Assembly (NCBI GenBank): GCA_003971905.1 | Contig: RSEE01000022.1 | Location: forward strand, 248,001 to 312,000 | Source of the DNA: Moniliella sp. 'wahieum' | Taxonomy: Eukaryota; Basidiomycota; Moniliellomycetes; Moniliellales; Moniliellaceae | Direction: 5' to 3' | Length of the DNA: 64,000 nt | Part shown: positions 34,477 through 54,545 of the stretch, piece after piece | How positions within the stretch are numbered: position 1 is the first letter of the stretch | Layout: each line of letters begins with the position of its first letter | Notes under the pieces: generated by a model | Database searches by the model: none | The model's input: the letters and a program-made list of their open reading frames with translations, nothing else | What the model was told of the DNA's origin: nothing | Made by a program: the position numbers and the translations under genes

Positions 34477-35907
34477 TCATCTCGATCGTACGGCGTCGTG
34501 CAACCCTGATGGCATTGACGCCGGCAAGCGCTGATGAATCCAGGGGAAGATCTGGCTGAGGGAGGCTGCCATGGTCGGGGTGTGGTCGAGACCAGGGTAG
34601 AGCAGGAGCTCGGCACTGGAGTTCGGGTACTGGGCGCAGGTAGCGTTGAAGTCCTGGACGGTCAAGTCTGGGAAGACAAGTTTGTCGCCAGTGCCTTGGG
34701 CGACCAACATGGGCCCGGCCAGAGGGTATGGCCCCGGGTCGTTCAATTCCTTTTCGTACTGCTGGACGATGGAGCTGTTGATCCAGGAAGGGTCACGGTA
34801 CAGCTCGGACAGGGTCAGGTTGAGCACCGCGACGGAGGCGGTGGGAAGACAGCCCTGGTCTGCAACCCGCAGTGTCGCAGCCATCTCATCGGTAATGTAC
34901 TGAGACCGGTTGAACTTTTCCACGCCATAGACACGCTGCAGCACGTCCATAAAGAACACCCCCTCTGCATCGCCCACCGGACCAGACCCGCGGCGGCCCA
35001 GGCGGCCGGGATCAAGCGCGTGGGCCGCAACGCTGGGGCAACCGCGACCGAGCCAAGGAAACCACCGGTGGCCTTGCCGGGCTTGGCTTCCCGCTCGTTG
35101 ATCCGCCATGCCGTCATGCCTCCCTCCGAGTGGCCGACAGCGACCCATTCCTATGGGACACAGCATGTTAGTACACCTTGATTTTTTCGGCTGCGCTCCT
35201 GCAGCGCGACAACGTACCTGAGTGATGCGGTTGCCCAGATGGCTACGTGCCGCTTGGATGGCAAACGAAGTATCGGCCGCATGGAGGGCGCCGGCCTCGT
35301 ACCGGAACCCGCCGGGGATCTCGCTGCCCAGCCCACTAAAGTCAGGCCCGATCACTGCGCCCATCTGGACCAGGTTAAAGGGTCCCTGCCAGCTGTACCA
35401 CAGGTCGGACCGGTCCGAGGGCGCACACTGCCGCTGCACCCCAATCGTGCCCCGGGTCCATGCGATCGTCTTGAGCGGACCGCCGTCGCCACTCGGGTTG
35501 GCATAGGGCAGCAGGGCAAACGCAGTGGACGGGATCGGCTTTCCATTCTCGTCCTCACTCACAAACATGAACCGGCTGAGACTTGCGGTTTCGGGGATGG
35601 CAAAGGTGGTGTTGCTCGGGCCGCCTTGGCCATCACCCTGGACGTGAATAAGGTTCTGCCACCGGACCAACTGGCCAGGGCGGTAGGCACTGAAGTTGCT
35701 AGGGGTCTGGTAGAAGGGGTCGGTCGAAACATTGGAGGCCCAGGTGCTCACGTCGCCACCGACCAAGGTGGAGTAGAAGACAGACTGGCAGGAAGAGTCG
35801 CCATTGCACGAGGGCGGGTACAGCACCGACGCGGGCGGCGGCGGGGGGAGGGCCCAGCTGGTGCCAGAGGCAGCGAGGAATGCGGCAAACGCGACGGCAG
35901 CGAGCAT
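34477..35907 (-). CDS. secreted lipase (LIP family, alpha/beta hydrolase)
   Basis: Extracellular triacylglycerol lipase of the fungal LIP family (PF03583 type). ATG at 35907 gives a signal peptide (MLAAVAFAAFLAASGTSWAL). Family marks are DPFYQTPSNFSAYRPGQLVR, NTTFAIPETASLSRFMFVSE and PSTAFALLPYANPSG. The nucleophile elbow is in VAVGHSEGGMTAW. The Asp candidate is in AQGTGDKLVFPDLTVQDF and the His in YPGLDHTPTM near the stop at 34477. One intron of 67 nt (35151-35217, GTACGT, a perfect TACTAAC, ATAG) precedes the nucleophile. After the intron the frame must shift back near 34965, in a G run, to rejoin DVLQRVYGVEKFNRSQYITD. Several NxS/T sites fit secretion. Confidence 0.87.
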   Translation of the reverse strand: MLAAVAFAAFLAASGTSWALPPPPPASVLYPPSCNGDSSCQSVFYSTLVGGDVSTWASNVSTDPFYQTPSNFSAYRPGQLVRWQNLIHVQGDGQGGPSNTTFAIPETASLSRFMFVSEDENGKPIPSTAFALLPYANPSGDGGPLKTIAWTRGTIGVQRQCAPSDRSDLWYSWQGPFNLVQMGAVIGPDFSGLGSEIPGGFRYEAGALHAADTSFAIQAARSHLGNRITQVRCRAAGAQPKKSRCTNMLCPIGMGRCRPLGGRHDGMADQRAGSQARQGHRWFPWLGRGCPSVAAHALDPGRLGRRGSGPVGDAEGVFFMDVLQRVYGVEKFNRSQYITDEMAATLRVADQGCLPTASVAVLNLTLSELYRDPSWINSSIVQQYEKELNDPGPYPLAGPMLVAQGTGDKLVFPDLTVQDFNATCAQYPNSSAELLLYPGLDHTPTMAASLSQIFPWIHQRLPASMPSGLHDAVRSR

Positions 35908-37089
35908 GGCCAGCGCTGGCGGGTTGGGTGGGTAGCGGGGGAGATGGGGGAGGGGGAGCGAGACGAGAGCGCTTTTTGTATGTTGGGAGCGGCGCCCAGG
36001 GAGTGGGGTGTAGATCTATGCCTCAAAGGCCGATGGGGGGATGGTGGTAGCTGGCCGTCTACTTGGTACAGGCACACAACGCATCGACCGAACCGGCCGA
36101 CATGGCACCGAGAGCAGTAGGGCGATACGGTGCCGAGCGGCTGAGCTGACAGGCAAGCGCGTTTGGGGCGGGTGCGATAAGAGACGGAGGCATGTGTAGT
36201 GTGGCCGATCGAACGTGTCGAATGTGGATGGAAGGCCGACGGGCGCCCAGGGAAGAATGGCGTGTGGAGCGCTGGCTGGCTGGGACGCGTGACGGGACGG
36301 GTGAGTGGGGCAGACCGAGACAAGCGCAGTGGAGTCTGCCTTTGTCCCACACAGATGCCCCCCCGCCCAGCAACGAGTAGCCGCCCAGGTGCTGCCCATC
36401 CGCCCCCCGCCTGCGGCCGCCGCCCCCGGCCGCGTCTGGCGCCGCGCGGCGCCGCCCCATTCCAACCACCCAGAGCACAGGCAATGCGCGCTGAGCTCAG
36501 CATCCCGCTTTATTGGGCGGGGGCCTGTCCTGGCCAGCTCCGCTTTCTTTCAGCTTTCCGCACTAGGCATGTTGAAATGTTTCCGTTGATAGATCAAGTC
36601 GATCAAGCTCATAGATGATCGATGAGCCCAACCACATGGCTAGCGCCTAGCTAGCTACGTTGCACCCCGCCGCCTGCTGCCGCCTTGCCTGCCAGGCCCT
36701 GCCTGAATTGGACAGGTGCATGATGCATGGTGTCACCCTTCACAATCACAGGTGGCTGGAGTGTGTGACATGTGATGCAACTGTGACATGTGTAGTGACT
36801 AGTGGCTTGTGACAACATGGCACGAATGGCCCTTTGAACGTTGAACGTTGAACGTTAGCCTTGAAATCATTACAGGCAGAAGTGCACGTGACGTAGTGGC
36901 CACGTGACTCACACCCATCTGGCTCATTTGCCGCTGATGCTCTGAAAGCAAGCTGGCAGGATGAAAGATTGAACAGTTGGTCTGGGTGGCGACGACGACG
37001 GCGAGCCAAAGGGAGGATAGGAAAGGGACGAGTGGCACGCCGAAAACAACCATCCTGCATCCTCCACTCGCTTCCTTGTCCCGGCCACC
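35908..37089. other. intergenic: divergent promoter of lipase and TOPORS-like genes
   Basis: 1.18 kb between divergent starts. Recurring words: GTGCATGATGCATGGTGTCA (36716), GTGACATGTGTAGTGACTAG (36782) and GAACGTTGAACGTTGAACGT (36836), all 230-370 bases upstream of the 37090 ATG. No gene is supported. Confidence 0.5.
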
Positions 37090-38097
37090 ATGGAGGCCGA
37101 GCGCGTCTCTGTGTCTTCCCCGCCTACCTGCTGCCTTGCCCCAGCCCGTCTCGACCATTGCATCCCGAGAAGACACAGACGAGCGCACAGGGGACAGGGA
37201 AGCCGCCGGAAGCGCAGCCGCTGCCAGGCGGCGAGGACGAGGACGAAGACGAGTGCTGCCTCATCTGTCTGGGTCTGATTGAGGACCGCACGGCACTGCC
37301 GCCTTGTGGGCATTCCCAGTTCTGTTTTGCCTGCATCTGCCGTTGGGCCGAGCAAGCACGCAAGTGTCCGCTGTGCTCACGCCCCTTCACCTACCTCGTC
37401 CACCACATTCATTCCCCCCGCGACTTTTCCCGTTTCTACCTCCGTCCTTTGTCTCTCCCGCTCCAGCCGCCTCCCTCCCCCTCCCGCGCCGAGGAGGAGG
37501 AAGAGGAGGATCGCGAGCTCGCCGTGCGAAGGCGGGTATACCGGCACCAAACCTACGCTCTTCACGTCGGCAGCAACCGGTTTACCCGGTTCACCCGCCT
37601 CCCACTGTGACTGCATTTGCCACGTCGCCCGGGCTGTGTCTGCGAGCGCGCCAATTCTGCTTGCGAGAGTTGGTGTGTGGAGGCACCTTCCCCCCTCGCA
37701 GCGCGAATGGATTGCCTCCTACCTCATTGCGATGGGCAAGGAGCTGAGTTTGGGGTCGGATGCGGCCGTCGAGCTGTTGGCCGAGTTGGTCGCTGTCCCG
37801 CCTTCAGAGGCCCATCACTTTCTCCATGAGCTGCAACATTTTCTCCGCTCGCCGTTTCGGACGGTGCAAATGTGGGATCAGTACGTGCGCTATGCCCCAC
37901 CGCGCCCACCTGCACCGGATTCTGCCGCCCCCCCCCCCACGCCATTCGTGTGTGTCCTCCCCGCCCCCTCCTCGTCCTCCTCGTCCGCGGCCCAGTCCCC
38001 AGTCCACCCTCGACCCCAGCGCCCCCTCGCGCGGAAGGAGATCCTTCGGCGTCTAGAGCGAGAAAAGGCGTTGCTAGCACGGCGGAGATCGAGGTGA
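37090..38097 (+). CDS. TOPORS-like RING-type E3 ubiquitin ligase
   Basis: ATG at 37090 has strong context (CCACCATGG). The RING finger is complete: CCLICLGLIEDRTALPPCGH, then SQFCFACICRWAEQARKCPL and CSRPF, a C3HC4 pattern. As in TOPORS and its relatives, the RING is followed by HSPRDFSRFYLRPL, then, past an acidic run, VYRHQTYALHVGSNRFTRFT, the hallmark YxxxLYxxHVGSNR-type motif. Next comes a helical domain (REWIASYLIAMGKELSLGSD, VELLAELVAVPPSEAHHFLH, LRSPFRTVQMWDQYVRYA) matching the TOPORS middle region. A basic tail ends at 38097. One frame change lies between the start and the RING (about 37160-37215) and another near 37610. Nuclear substrate choice is unknown. Confidence 0.83.
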
Positions 38098-38224
38098 GAA
38101 ACGCGGAGAAGATATGTATTATTCATCTATGATACCTTACTTCCATAACAGAATACCATGCAAATCTTGCCTGGGGAACGGGAGGACCTTAGGCGTTTGA
38201 GGAAGCCTAGAAATGGAATGGGAT

Positions 38225-40751
38225 CTAGGGCGGGTACGCATCAAACCTCAGTCCCGAACGCAGGCGCATCATCAATCCCAACGAGTCGTATGCAGGCGGC
38301 AGCGGGATGGAAGGGAAGCTCAACCGACCCGCGTTCCGAGGGGCGGGGCTCCCGTCGTGGTGGCCCAGCGAGAGAGTGTGCGAATTCGACGCCAAGGAAC
38401 GTGGACTGGACGTTTGCGAACGGTCCCTTGGTGGCGTGGGAAGACTCGCGAAAGGAACAGGTGGACTAGGTACCGCACAGCTTACTGCCCCTCCCCCCAG
38501 CGGCGAGGGGGGAGAGTGTGGGCGCCAACCTACAGGCAACTCTCCGACTTTACCATGGCTCGGCACCGAGTCGCTCGACACGTCGGCCGAATGCTCGTCT
38601 GGTACCAAACGAGGGGGCAGAAGCGATTCCTGTTGCGCAGTGAGTTCAGTCATGGAGATCCCGCAGACGCAGTGGGTCTGCAGGTGGTCAGCATCTGGCA
38701 CCACCGGAGCCGCACTGGGTCGGATGGAGTGTAGCGTGGGAGCGTGACTGCGTTGTACGCAACGCAGCAAGAAGGGATGATAGCCGGTTGGCGCAAGGCA
38801 AACACTTTGATTTTCCGGTCCCCACCTGATGGGCGGGGAGGTGTTGCATTAGCTCCTTGCGCGAGCCATACATCGATGGCCGGATCACGAGAATACACAA
38901 TCTCAACCAGGAGCGTATGGGAGAACCGGATGGAAGCGCGGCTGCCTGGCATGGTAGTTGCACGAATCTCGTTATCGTCCGGCAAGCGGACCGGGTTTTG
39001 CACGGACCAAGCATCATCATTCCCCGCGGCACGGATGAATCCTTGCGACGGATCTCCTTCGCCATGCTTGGTGACCGAGCCGGGCTTGGGTGGTACCCAG
39101 CCCTGCTCAAAAAGACAATGGCGTTGGACGGGGAGCGTTTGCTTGCCCCTCCGCCGTGTGTCGAGTTCGATCGTCGTTTCCAGCGTAACGCGGGCCAAGT
39201 AGACGATCAAGTCCTGCGGCGGTTGAGGCGAGTGGAGATCAATATTCATAATCCCTCCGACGGAGATGTTGGTAGAGGTGAGAGAGATACTCAAGAGCCC
39301 GACTGACGGGTGCAAGTCATGGTACAGAATCGCGAGTGTGGGGTAGCAAAGAAATGAGTCGGCGTAGGGACGACAATAGGATAAATCTCCTGTACATCCT
39401 CCACGTTCGAGTGCGCACGGCCGCCACCGACCACGACGGCGTTGATGGTCCATTTGACGCGGCCAAGCGGACTCCGTTCATAAGGCGGTACATCGCTCGG
39501 CAGGATAAAGGCAAAGGAGAAAGAATGCACACCCTTGGTTAGAAAGAGACCTTCCTCTTCTTCCGCCTCACCGCCCGAATCGGGTTCGGCGCGAGTTAGT
39601 CGCGACGAGGGACGAGAAAAGACAGGGGATGATCCGTAAGCTTCCCGAGAAGAATCGCGGCGATCCTTATCCTGAACACCATGAAACAGACTGGAGAAGC
39701 GGGATGATCCCTGCGACACATCTTCCTCCTGCTCCTCCTGCTCCAGCTGCTCATCAGCAGTAGCGATGGAAGAAGAACGGTGATGGCGGCCTAGTCGTCC
39801 CAGGGAGATGGGTCGCATACCGCGTCCAGTGCTCGCGTCCCGTTTCAACCTGGATGGCACAGCGGGGGAAGGGGGGGGAGAAAGGGAGGACTCAATCCTA
39901 AACTGGGATGCCGGGCGGGAAACGGGGCTGCCAATGTGAGGCACAGAGGAACCGGGTGTGGATTCAGGGCGACGAGAAAGGGCGGAGTGTTCCACGCTCT
40001 CGGATCCAGCAGAGGCGGGATCGAGGATAGACGCCGCATCGTCCTCTCCCCCGGGGGTAGGGCCAGCAAAGGGTTGAGGGCCAGTCCAGCAGGACGGATG
40101 GCCAGAGAACGTCCTCGGGACTGTTGAGTACGCGCCAGATTGCTTTCCGGTGTGGGGCTGGGGAGGCGACTGAACGATCGCCGGGGAGGGTCGGGGTGTC
40201 GACCTCAGCCACATCGTTCAACTGGCATCTGGGGGGGAGCGAGAAGTCGACGAGCGGACAAGGGACCGGAGGCCGCTGTGAGAGCGTGATCGGTCAGGGG
40301 TATGCTGAGCACGCCTAGGTGGTCGGGAGCGGGACTGGGAGCGAGAGCGGGAGCGGGAGCCAGACAGAGATCGAGAGCAGGCACGAGGACATGTGGTATT
40401 ATGGGACACACCGCGAGGCGGGTAGAAGAGAGTTTGCTCAAAAACAACCGACTGTTCCCAGTTAATCGGGACCGTCAAAGCGGCGGAATCGAGGATGGCG
40501 ACGACCTGGTCAGCTCGCAAGCGCAGCCGGATCTCAGAAACGGTCCGGTCACTGGGCACTCGCACCTCCACAACGCCGCGCACCAGTTCGGCATCCTCCG
40601 TGGTTGTGGGTGGCGTACCGGTGAGGTAGGACCAGTCGGGCTCAGAGTCGGGGGTACCAGAGGGGCGGACGCGCCTGGGCGGGTGGATAAAGACGGCGCT
40701 CTGCATAACCCGCACATGCGGCTCACACGACTGCAGTAGAGAGGACAACAT
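38225..40751 (-). CDS. alpha-arrestin (arrestin-related trafficking adaptor) with PPAY motif
   Basis: Adaptor that recruits the Rsp5/Nedd4 ubiquitin ligase to plasma-membrane transporters. ATG at 40751 opens MLSSLLQSCEPHVRVMQSAV. Arrestin_N features: LVRGVVEVRVPSDRTVSEIR, LTVPINWEQSVVFEQTLFYP and, after a long Ser/Arg-rich disordered insert (40440-39560), GVHSFSFAFILPSDVPPYER and GRVKWTINAVVVGGG. Arrestin_C features: LTSTNISVGGIMNIDLHSPQ and IVYLARVTLETTIELDTRRR. The C-terminal tail is Ser/Pro-rich and carries LPPAYDSLG; the PPAY lies at 38288-38299, the WW-binding motif expected for Rsp5 docking. Two frame changes (about 40215 and 39300) must be crossed. About 840 residues, a usual length. 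It ends 127 bases from the convergent TOPORS-like gene. Confidence 0.82.
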
Positions 40752-40840
40752 GCGCAGGACGGTGGTGGTTTGGGGAGCGGGAGGGAAAGGGAAAAGGAGG
40801 TCAACATGATGCAAAGGAGCTGTGTGGTGAGCGATGGGGG

Positions 40841-40851
40841 TATAGTATAAT
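40841..40851 (-). promoter_or_regulatory. TATA-like box of the alpha-arrestin gene
   Basis: TATACTATA on the minus strand, about 90-100 bases upstream of the ATG at 40751. Confidence 0.4.
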
Positions 40852-41642
40852 GAGCTCCCTTGAGGTTTTCGGCGCCACCGGAAGCATATCCGTCCACACT
40901 TCTTACTGTATGTACGGTGTGTGGAGCTGTCACACTGCAGTTTGGCGTTGGGCCTTCCCAATGGCAGTTTCGACTGGCTGGATCCTGGCGTTGTGTCTAC
41001 GGGCTATTACCGTGCCTCTTGGCACTCAAGTGCTCCGGGGTCGACTCCTAGGAACAGCCATCCACAGAGGTGGGGGTCAATATATCGCAGTCACTGGAAA
41101 TGGCACACCACAAGTATACTAGGGCGACTCAGAAGCAGGATGCTGTCTCCACCAAGAAGAGCGAGAAGCTTTCACCTTTCTAGGGGTATAGCTTCCGAGA
41201 GGATTTAGCGTCAAAAGTTTCCATAAATTTTGCGATGTGGTGCCTTCGCCTGCCTTCGCGTGCCGAAGCGCAGATGCCGTCATCGCGCCCAATTTGCGCT
41301 CGACGCAGTTATTATTATAGTTCGAAAGGGCATTGGCTGGCGTTTTTGTGATCGATTAGGGCGTTGTGCGGCACAATAACTCCATCGTTGTTTCCATCCA
41401 CCGTTCGCGACATTACACACCGAATCAACGCGGTGAACACGTGCACCCTTGTGCACCAGCCTCCCCAGTCACGTACTAATACCATTTGCACACCCAACAG
41501 GGCAGCATAGTAGAATGGCTTCATCTCGCCCATCGTCTTTTGGTGTACTGGATTGTGAGTTGTGAATTGTGAGTATTGAGGGGGGAGAATACGATTGGCT
41601 GAGGCTTGTGTGATAAATTAACTGGCTCCCTCATCTACTCAA
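40852..41642. other. intergenic: arrestin promoter and tRNA-Ala upstream region
   Basis: 790 bases with no supported gene. Short open frames on both strands have no recognisable domain. Confidence 0.4.
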
Positions 41643-41713
41643 GGGCGGATAGCGTAGGGTAGAGCGCTTGCTTAGCATGCATGAGGTCCGGGGTTCAATT
41701 CCCTGTTCGTCCA
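41643..41713 (+). tRNA. tRNA-Ala (AGC)
   Basis: The acceptor arm GGGCGGA pairs with TTCGTCC (with G-U pairs), discriminator A. The anticodon loop is TTAGCAT with anticodon AGC; the stem CTTGC/GCATG has one T-T mismatch. The T arm reads GGGGTTCAATTCCC. No intron. A T6 run follows at 41714. Confidence 0.82.
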
Positions 41714-41883
41714 TTTTTTGTCGGGCATCGCATTTTCACCCGCTTCACTTATTCAAACCATTCGACTGCCCACCACGCCTGCTCAGGGGAGGAGATATAG
41801 AAGGCTGGCAAACATATTCCTCTAGGAAGGCCAATATACAAGTGAGGGCATGTGGTCTCGTTTGTGTCCACGTTGCGATCAAC

Positions 41884-43722
41884 TCATAGATTTCTACGCC
41901 CGATCGTCGTCGGCGTCATCGTCTTCTTCCTCGGAATGATAATCACCTGTGCGAAGATGGGGGTCGGCTGGGTGTCTTGCCAGGCCGCGGTGTACTTGGG
42001 CCCTTCGGCCTTGACCTTATCAGCGTACTTGAGCAACGCCTCGCGCGGGTCCTCGGCTCGCGAGTTGTCTTTGTAGATGCCTTGGACTAGGTGCTGGGTC
42101 GCCGCTGACCCGATCCGCCCACCACGCCCGGGCCCATTGATAGGACGCTCTGGGATACGGCTGGCGACCGGGTCCTTACGCATCTTGTCCAGTCTCCTCC
42201 GCTTGCTCGCTGCGCTCAATCCGGTCGTCGTCCGCAGTTGCCCCGAACCCAGCATGACGTCCCCCTCGGCATCAGGCATCGTGTCCCGCAGACTATCCGA
42301 GATGAAGTCCTCCACATCCTTCCTCCTCCTGCTGGCCCGGTTCACTGAGAGGAGTGCCCCCTTGGTACTCGAATCAGGAGAATAGAAGACGTGTACCCGT
42401 CCACTACTGCTCGAAGCAAAGACCTGGTTGATTTGGCATGCCAGGCTAGCCGAACCACTGAACCCGGCGAGTCGCCAACGGAGACCTGCTGACGCAGCGA
42501 AAGGTCTCTTCGGTTGAGAACATTGATGTGTCCCGCCTTGTCTCCAGCTGAGCCCGTAAGGATGGTTCGCTCGTCGGGAGAGAGATGATGTTGTCTCAGC
42601 GTAGAGGTTGGGCAGCTCCTTCCTCTCGGCCAGGGGGCGCTGCAAGCTTCGCACGTCCCACAGCTTGACTGTATCATCCCCCTCCCCTCCTCGGGTGGCA
42701 AGGGTGTGAGAGTCGGCGCTCCAAGCCAAGCCTGAGGTGAAGGTGCCGGGCACGTGGGCCGCTTCGAGCGTCGCAGTGGGCCGGGCAAAGTTGGAGTTGG
42801 TCGCCCAAAGGCGCAGCGCACCATCGGAAGAGACAGCAGCAATCTGACCTCCGGTCGGACTGTACGCAGCCTGCGTCACTTTGGTCCGCGTCCCAGGCTG
42901 CTTAGACTTGACCACAATGATGCTGTGTTGTTCTAGGACATGGTCCACATCCCATAGCCGAATGGAGCTGTCCGTGGCGGCAGTGAGAAAGACCCCACGG
43001 TTCTGAGGGTGCCATTGGCCACAGGTCATCTCTGACACGTGGCCCGATGTCCGCCGCATATCGCGAATATACACATCGCCCCGCTTGTAGGTCAGAGGGC
43101 GGTCGCCGTCCCGGGTATAGACCATGGCCTGGGCCGTAGCAGGGAAACAAGGAGCATATCCCCTTGCGGGGACCAGTGCAGATCGTGTATCACGTGCGAC
43201 CCACTCGGCTCCCATGATTTGAACGGGCGCAGAGACGAGGTCATCCCACCAAAATCCCACAGCTTCACTTCCCCATCGTAGCTGCCGGTCGCCACTCGTG
43301 TTCCTGATGGATCCACATCCAGTGCTGATACGATCTGAACAAACATGTCAGGATGAATCACTCCTATTGGAATGAGGACATACTTTGGTGTGATCCTGCA
43401 AGATTGCCTCGTGGCTAATGGGGAGGGGGAGGGTAGGGTCCTCTGGTTCCGGACCTAGGTCCTCGTCCTCACTACTTTCCTCTGCTTCGAGCTGGGCATT
43501 GGCCTCCCGCTCTGCAGCCGTCCCATCATCATCGTACTCTTCGTCGGCCGAAGATTTGCCCTTTCTGGCGGCGAGAATGCGACTGGCCAGGGATGAACTA
43601 GGCGCCGCAGCCGCAGCGGGGAGGTTTGTGCTGGCTGCTGTAGGCGAGGAGGTGGATGTCGGGTTGGAGGGAGCAGCAGGAGCCGGGGCTTTGCGCTTGG
43701 GTGCCTGCTTTCCAAAACCCAT
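41884..43722 (-). CDS. WDR70: WDR70-like WD40-repeat protein
   Basis: Ortholog of WDR70, a nuclear WD40 protein tied to histone H2B ubiquitination and DNA-damage response in fission yeast and human. ATG at 43722 gives MGFGKQAPKRKAPAPAAPSN and an acidic, disordered head to LPLPISHEAILQDHTK. After a 49-nt intron (43335-43383) the WD40 region starts: IVSALDVDPSGTRVATGSYD, GEVKLWDFGGM, GDVYIRDMRRTSGHVSEMTC and GQWHP, which are the WDR70-specific first blades. Then come AATDSSIRLWDVDHVLEQHS, QAAYSPTGGQIAAVSSDGAL and DTVKLWDVRSLQRPLAERKE. The basic tail with ASKRRRLDKMRKDPVASRIP is also family-typical. An upstream in-frame ATG at 43731 is an alternative start. Two frame changes near 43140 and 42500. 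Usual length. Confidence 0.88.
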
Positions 43723-44010
43723 GGGCAGCATCGCCCGGAGAGCAGCCTCGTCATGGTAGAAGTGATGTCGAGGCGATGGTGTGCAGAGAGGAGCGGCTGG
43801 TACCGCACTGGGAGGGCACAGGCCATCCATGAAATTTGAACGCTCCTCCTACGCCCGCTGCACAGTGGCTGCGTCAGACGAAAAAAATAAAAACAAAAAA
43901 AAAATAATGCAAAACGCATTTCAACCGCGTTTCCGTTCCCTTCCAACCGCCCCACCACCTGCGATCGAGCCAGCCTCCGAAGTGAGCACCCATCCCACCC
44001 ATCTCACCAC
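43723..44010. promoter_or_regulatory. bidirectional promoter between WDR70 and PRP22
   Basis: Only 288 bases separate two divergent starts. The centre (43879-43912) is a strongly A-rich stretch with AAAAAATAAAAAC, a common nucleosome-depleting promoter element; the PRP22 ATG follows CACCACC. Confidence 0.55.
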
Positions 44011-47641
<3,631 letters not shown>

Positions 47642-47914
47642 GTGCCATTCAATCCCATTTCGCGCGGAGGCCTTCCTTCCCTCTCCAGTTTGTCCCCGGC
47701 CGGGAAGAGAAACAAAGGACTGCTAGAAAAACAGGTGGTGCCCACTGGTATGCACGTAGACCGATCCATGTCAGTCCCTTATCCTATCTGGCGCCCGCCT
47801 GCTATGATTGATGCCTGGATGACTAGATGACTCCTGCTGAAAGCCGACCACCACCATTCGATGCATTGCAAGTGCCCACCGCCTCCTACCGAACCAACTT
47901 CGTCAAAAAAAATC
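47642..47914. other. PRP22 3' flank
   Basis: 270 bases without a gene. A T-rich stretch read from the minus strand (47906-47912) is the terminator of the following tRNA. Confidence 0.4.
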
Positions 47915-48000
47915 TCTCCGACCGGGAATCGAACCCGGGTCTCGTCCGAACGCCTGCCAAACAGTGACAGGGACGTGTCATAGCCACTAAACTATCGGAG
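47915..48000 (-). tRNA. tRNA-Asp (GTC) with 16-nt intron
   Basis: On the minus strand CTCCGAT pairs with GTCGGAG (one T-G pair). The anticodon stem CGTCC/GGACG flanks CTGTCA, an intron of 16 nt, and the final loop C; anticodon GTC. The T arm CCGGGTTCGATTCCCGG is perfect. A run of T follows just downstream on this strand. Confidence 0.88.
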
Positions 48001-51359
<3,359 letters not shown>

Positions 51360-51632
51360 CGCGGAGGCCGGGCGCGACTGTTTTGTCCACCTCTTTTGTC
51401 TGCTCCGATACCCCAGACTCATGGTCTCACCGTTTTGCCCCATTCATCCGTCGTTGCTCTGCTGCCTTTGTTTGGTGTTGATCAATGTCGGCTCCTTTTC
51501 GTATCTATGAAACGAGGTTCATGATCAAATGTGCAATTAGTATGTAACTTTTGGACCGATTAGGGCAGAGTGGTTAGTGTGGTGTGGCAGGGGGATGTGC
51601 AAGCAGAAGAAAACAAGCACGAAAGCGAAGTG
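51360..51632. other. convergent gap between GMC and PFK2/FBPase2 genes
   Basis: 273 bases of 3' flank; nothing else is seen. Confidence 0.4.
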
Positions 51633-53767
<2,135 letters not shown>

Positions 53768-54545
53768 GGCAGGTGGTGGCGGCGGCGGAGGAGGAGGAGG
53801 TAACGCAGATGGAGAAGATGGCCAGTCGCGAAGAGTCCAGCGGCGAGTGGGAGGGATGCGGATGATGGGTGAGATGATGCAGGTGATGTCTGATGCCTTC
53901 GTCCTCCCACGCGGGGAAGTCGGAGAACGGAGAAGACACTGCCCTCCTGCTGCCTCGTACGGCGGGTCCGGATTAAATATTTGGCGGGGGGCCTGGCCTA
54001 GGACTGGGCAATTAAAATAGCGACACCAACACCCGCCGGCTCCCGGTTGCTCGCTCGCCCGGCGGAACGGAGGCCTCCCCCTCCTCGACAGCGTGCGCAG
54101 TGCTTGTCCCCCGCCACTCGCCACCCACTTGCACCCACGGGTCCCACGGACGAGGGTGGCTGAGGCGGCAGGGAAACTGGAAGGGACATTGCGTTTGATA
54201 GCTTCGTTCCAGCACTCGTCTCATGTCAGGCCACCGTATTTGTCCTGGCGTGGCTCAGCCTCAGCATCAGCAAAGCACAACCGGGGCCGGCTGAGGCGCT
54301 GAGAGCTTGGTGTCATTATTATTTCAGTGTTGATGCATGACTAGTGACGAGTGACTGCATGCCTGTCACTGTAAAAATGGGCATCACGTGACGGGTGCAA
54401 CCAGCGCAGCGGCAAAGGCGCCGGATGCCGTAATCCGCTCAAAGGGCCGGGGCACGGGGCGGCTGGGCGGCTGGCGGCGCGCGTCTGCGGCCAGTTGGGA
54501 TCGCCAGATCGTCGGCCCGCCCCGCCTCCGCCTGCTCCACCAGCC
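53768..54545. other. divergent promoter between PFK2/FBPase2 and SPT small subunit
   Basis: About 780 bases. A GGAGGAGGAGG stretch (53787-53801) could still be coding N-terminus. Words of the recurring families: CCTCAGCATCAG and GCTGAGGCGCTGAGAGC (54258-54306), and TTGATGCATGACTAGTGACG (54330). No other gene. Confidence 0.45.

Noticed and set aside
35748-36503. Minus-strand frame of 251 codons upstream of the lipase
   Set aside because: Pro/Arg/Ser-rich, no domain, overlaps the lipase signal peptide in another frame; it is promoter sequence.
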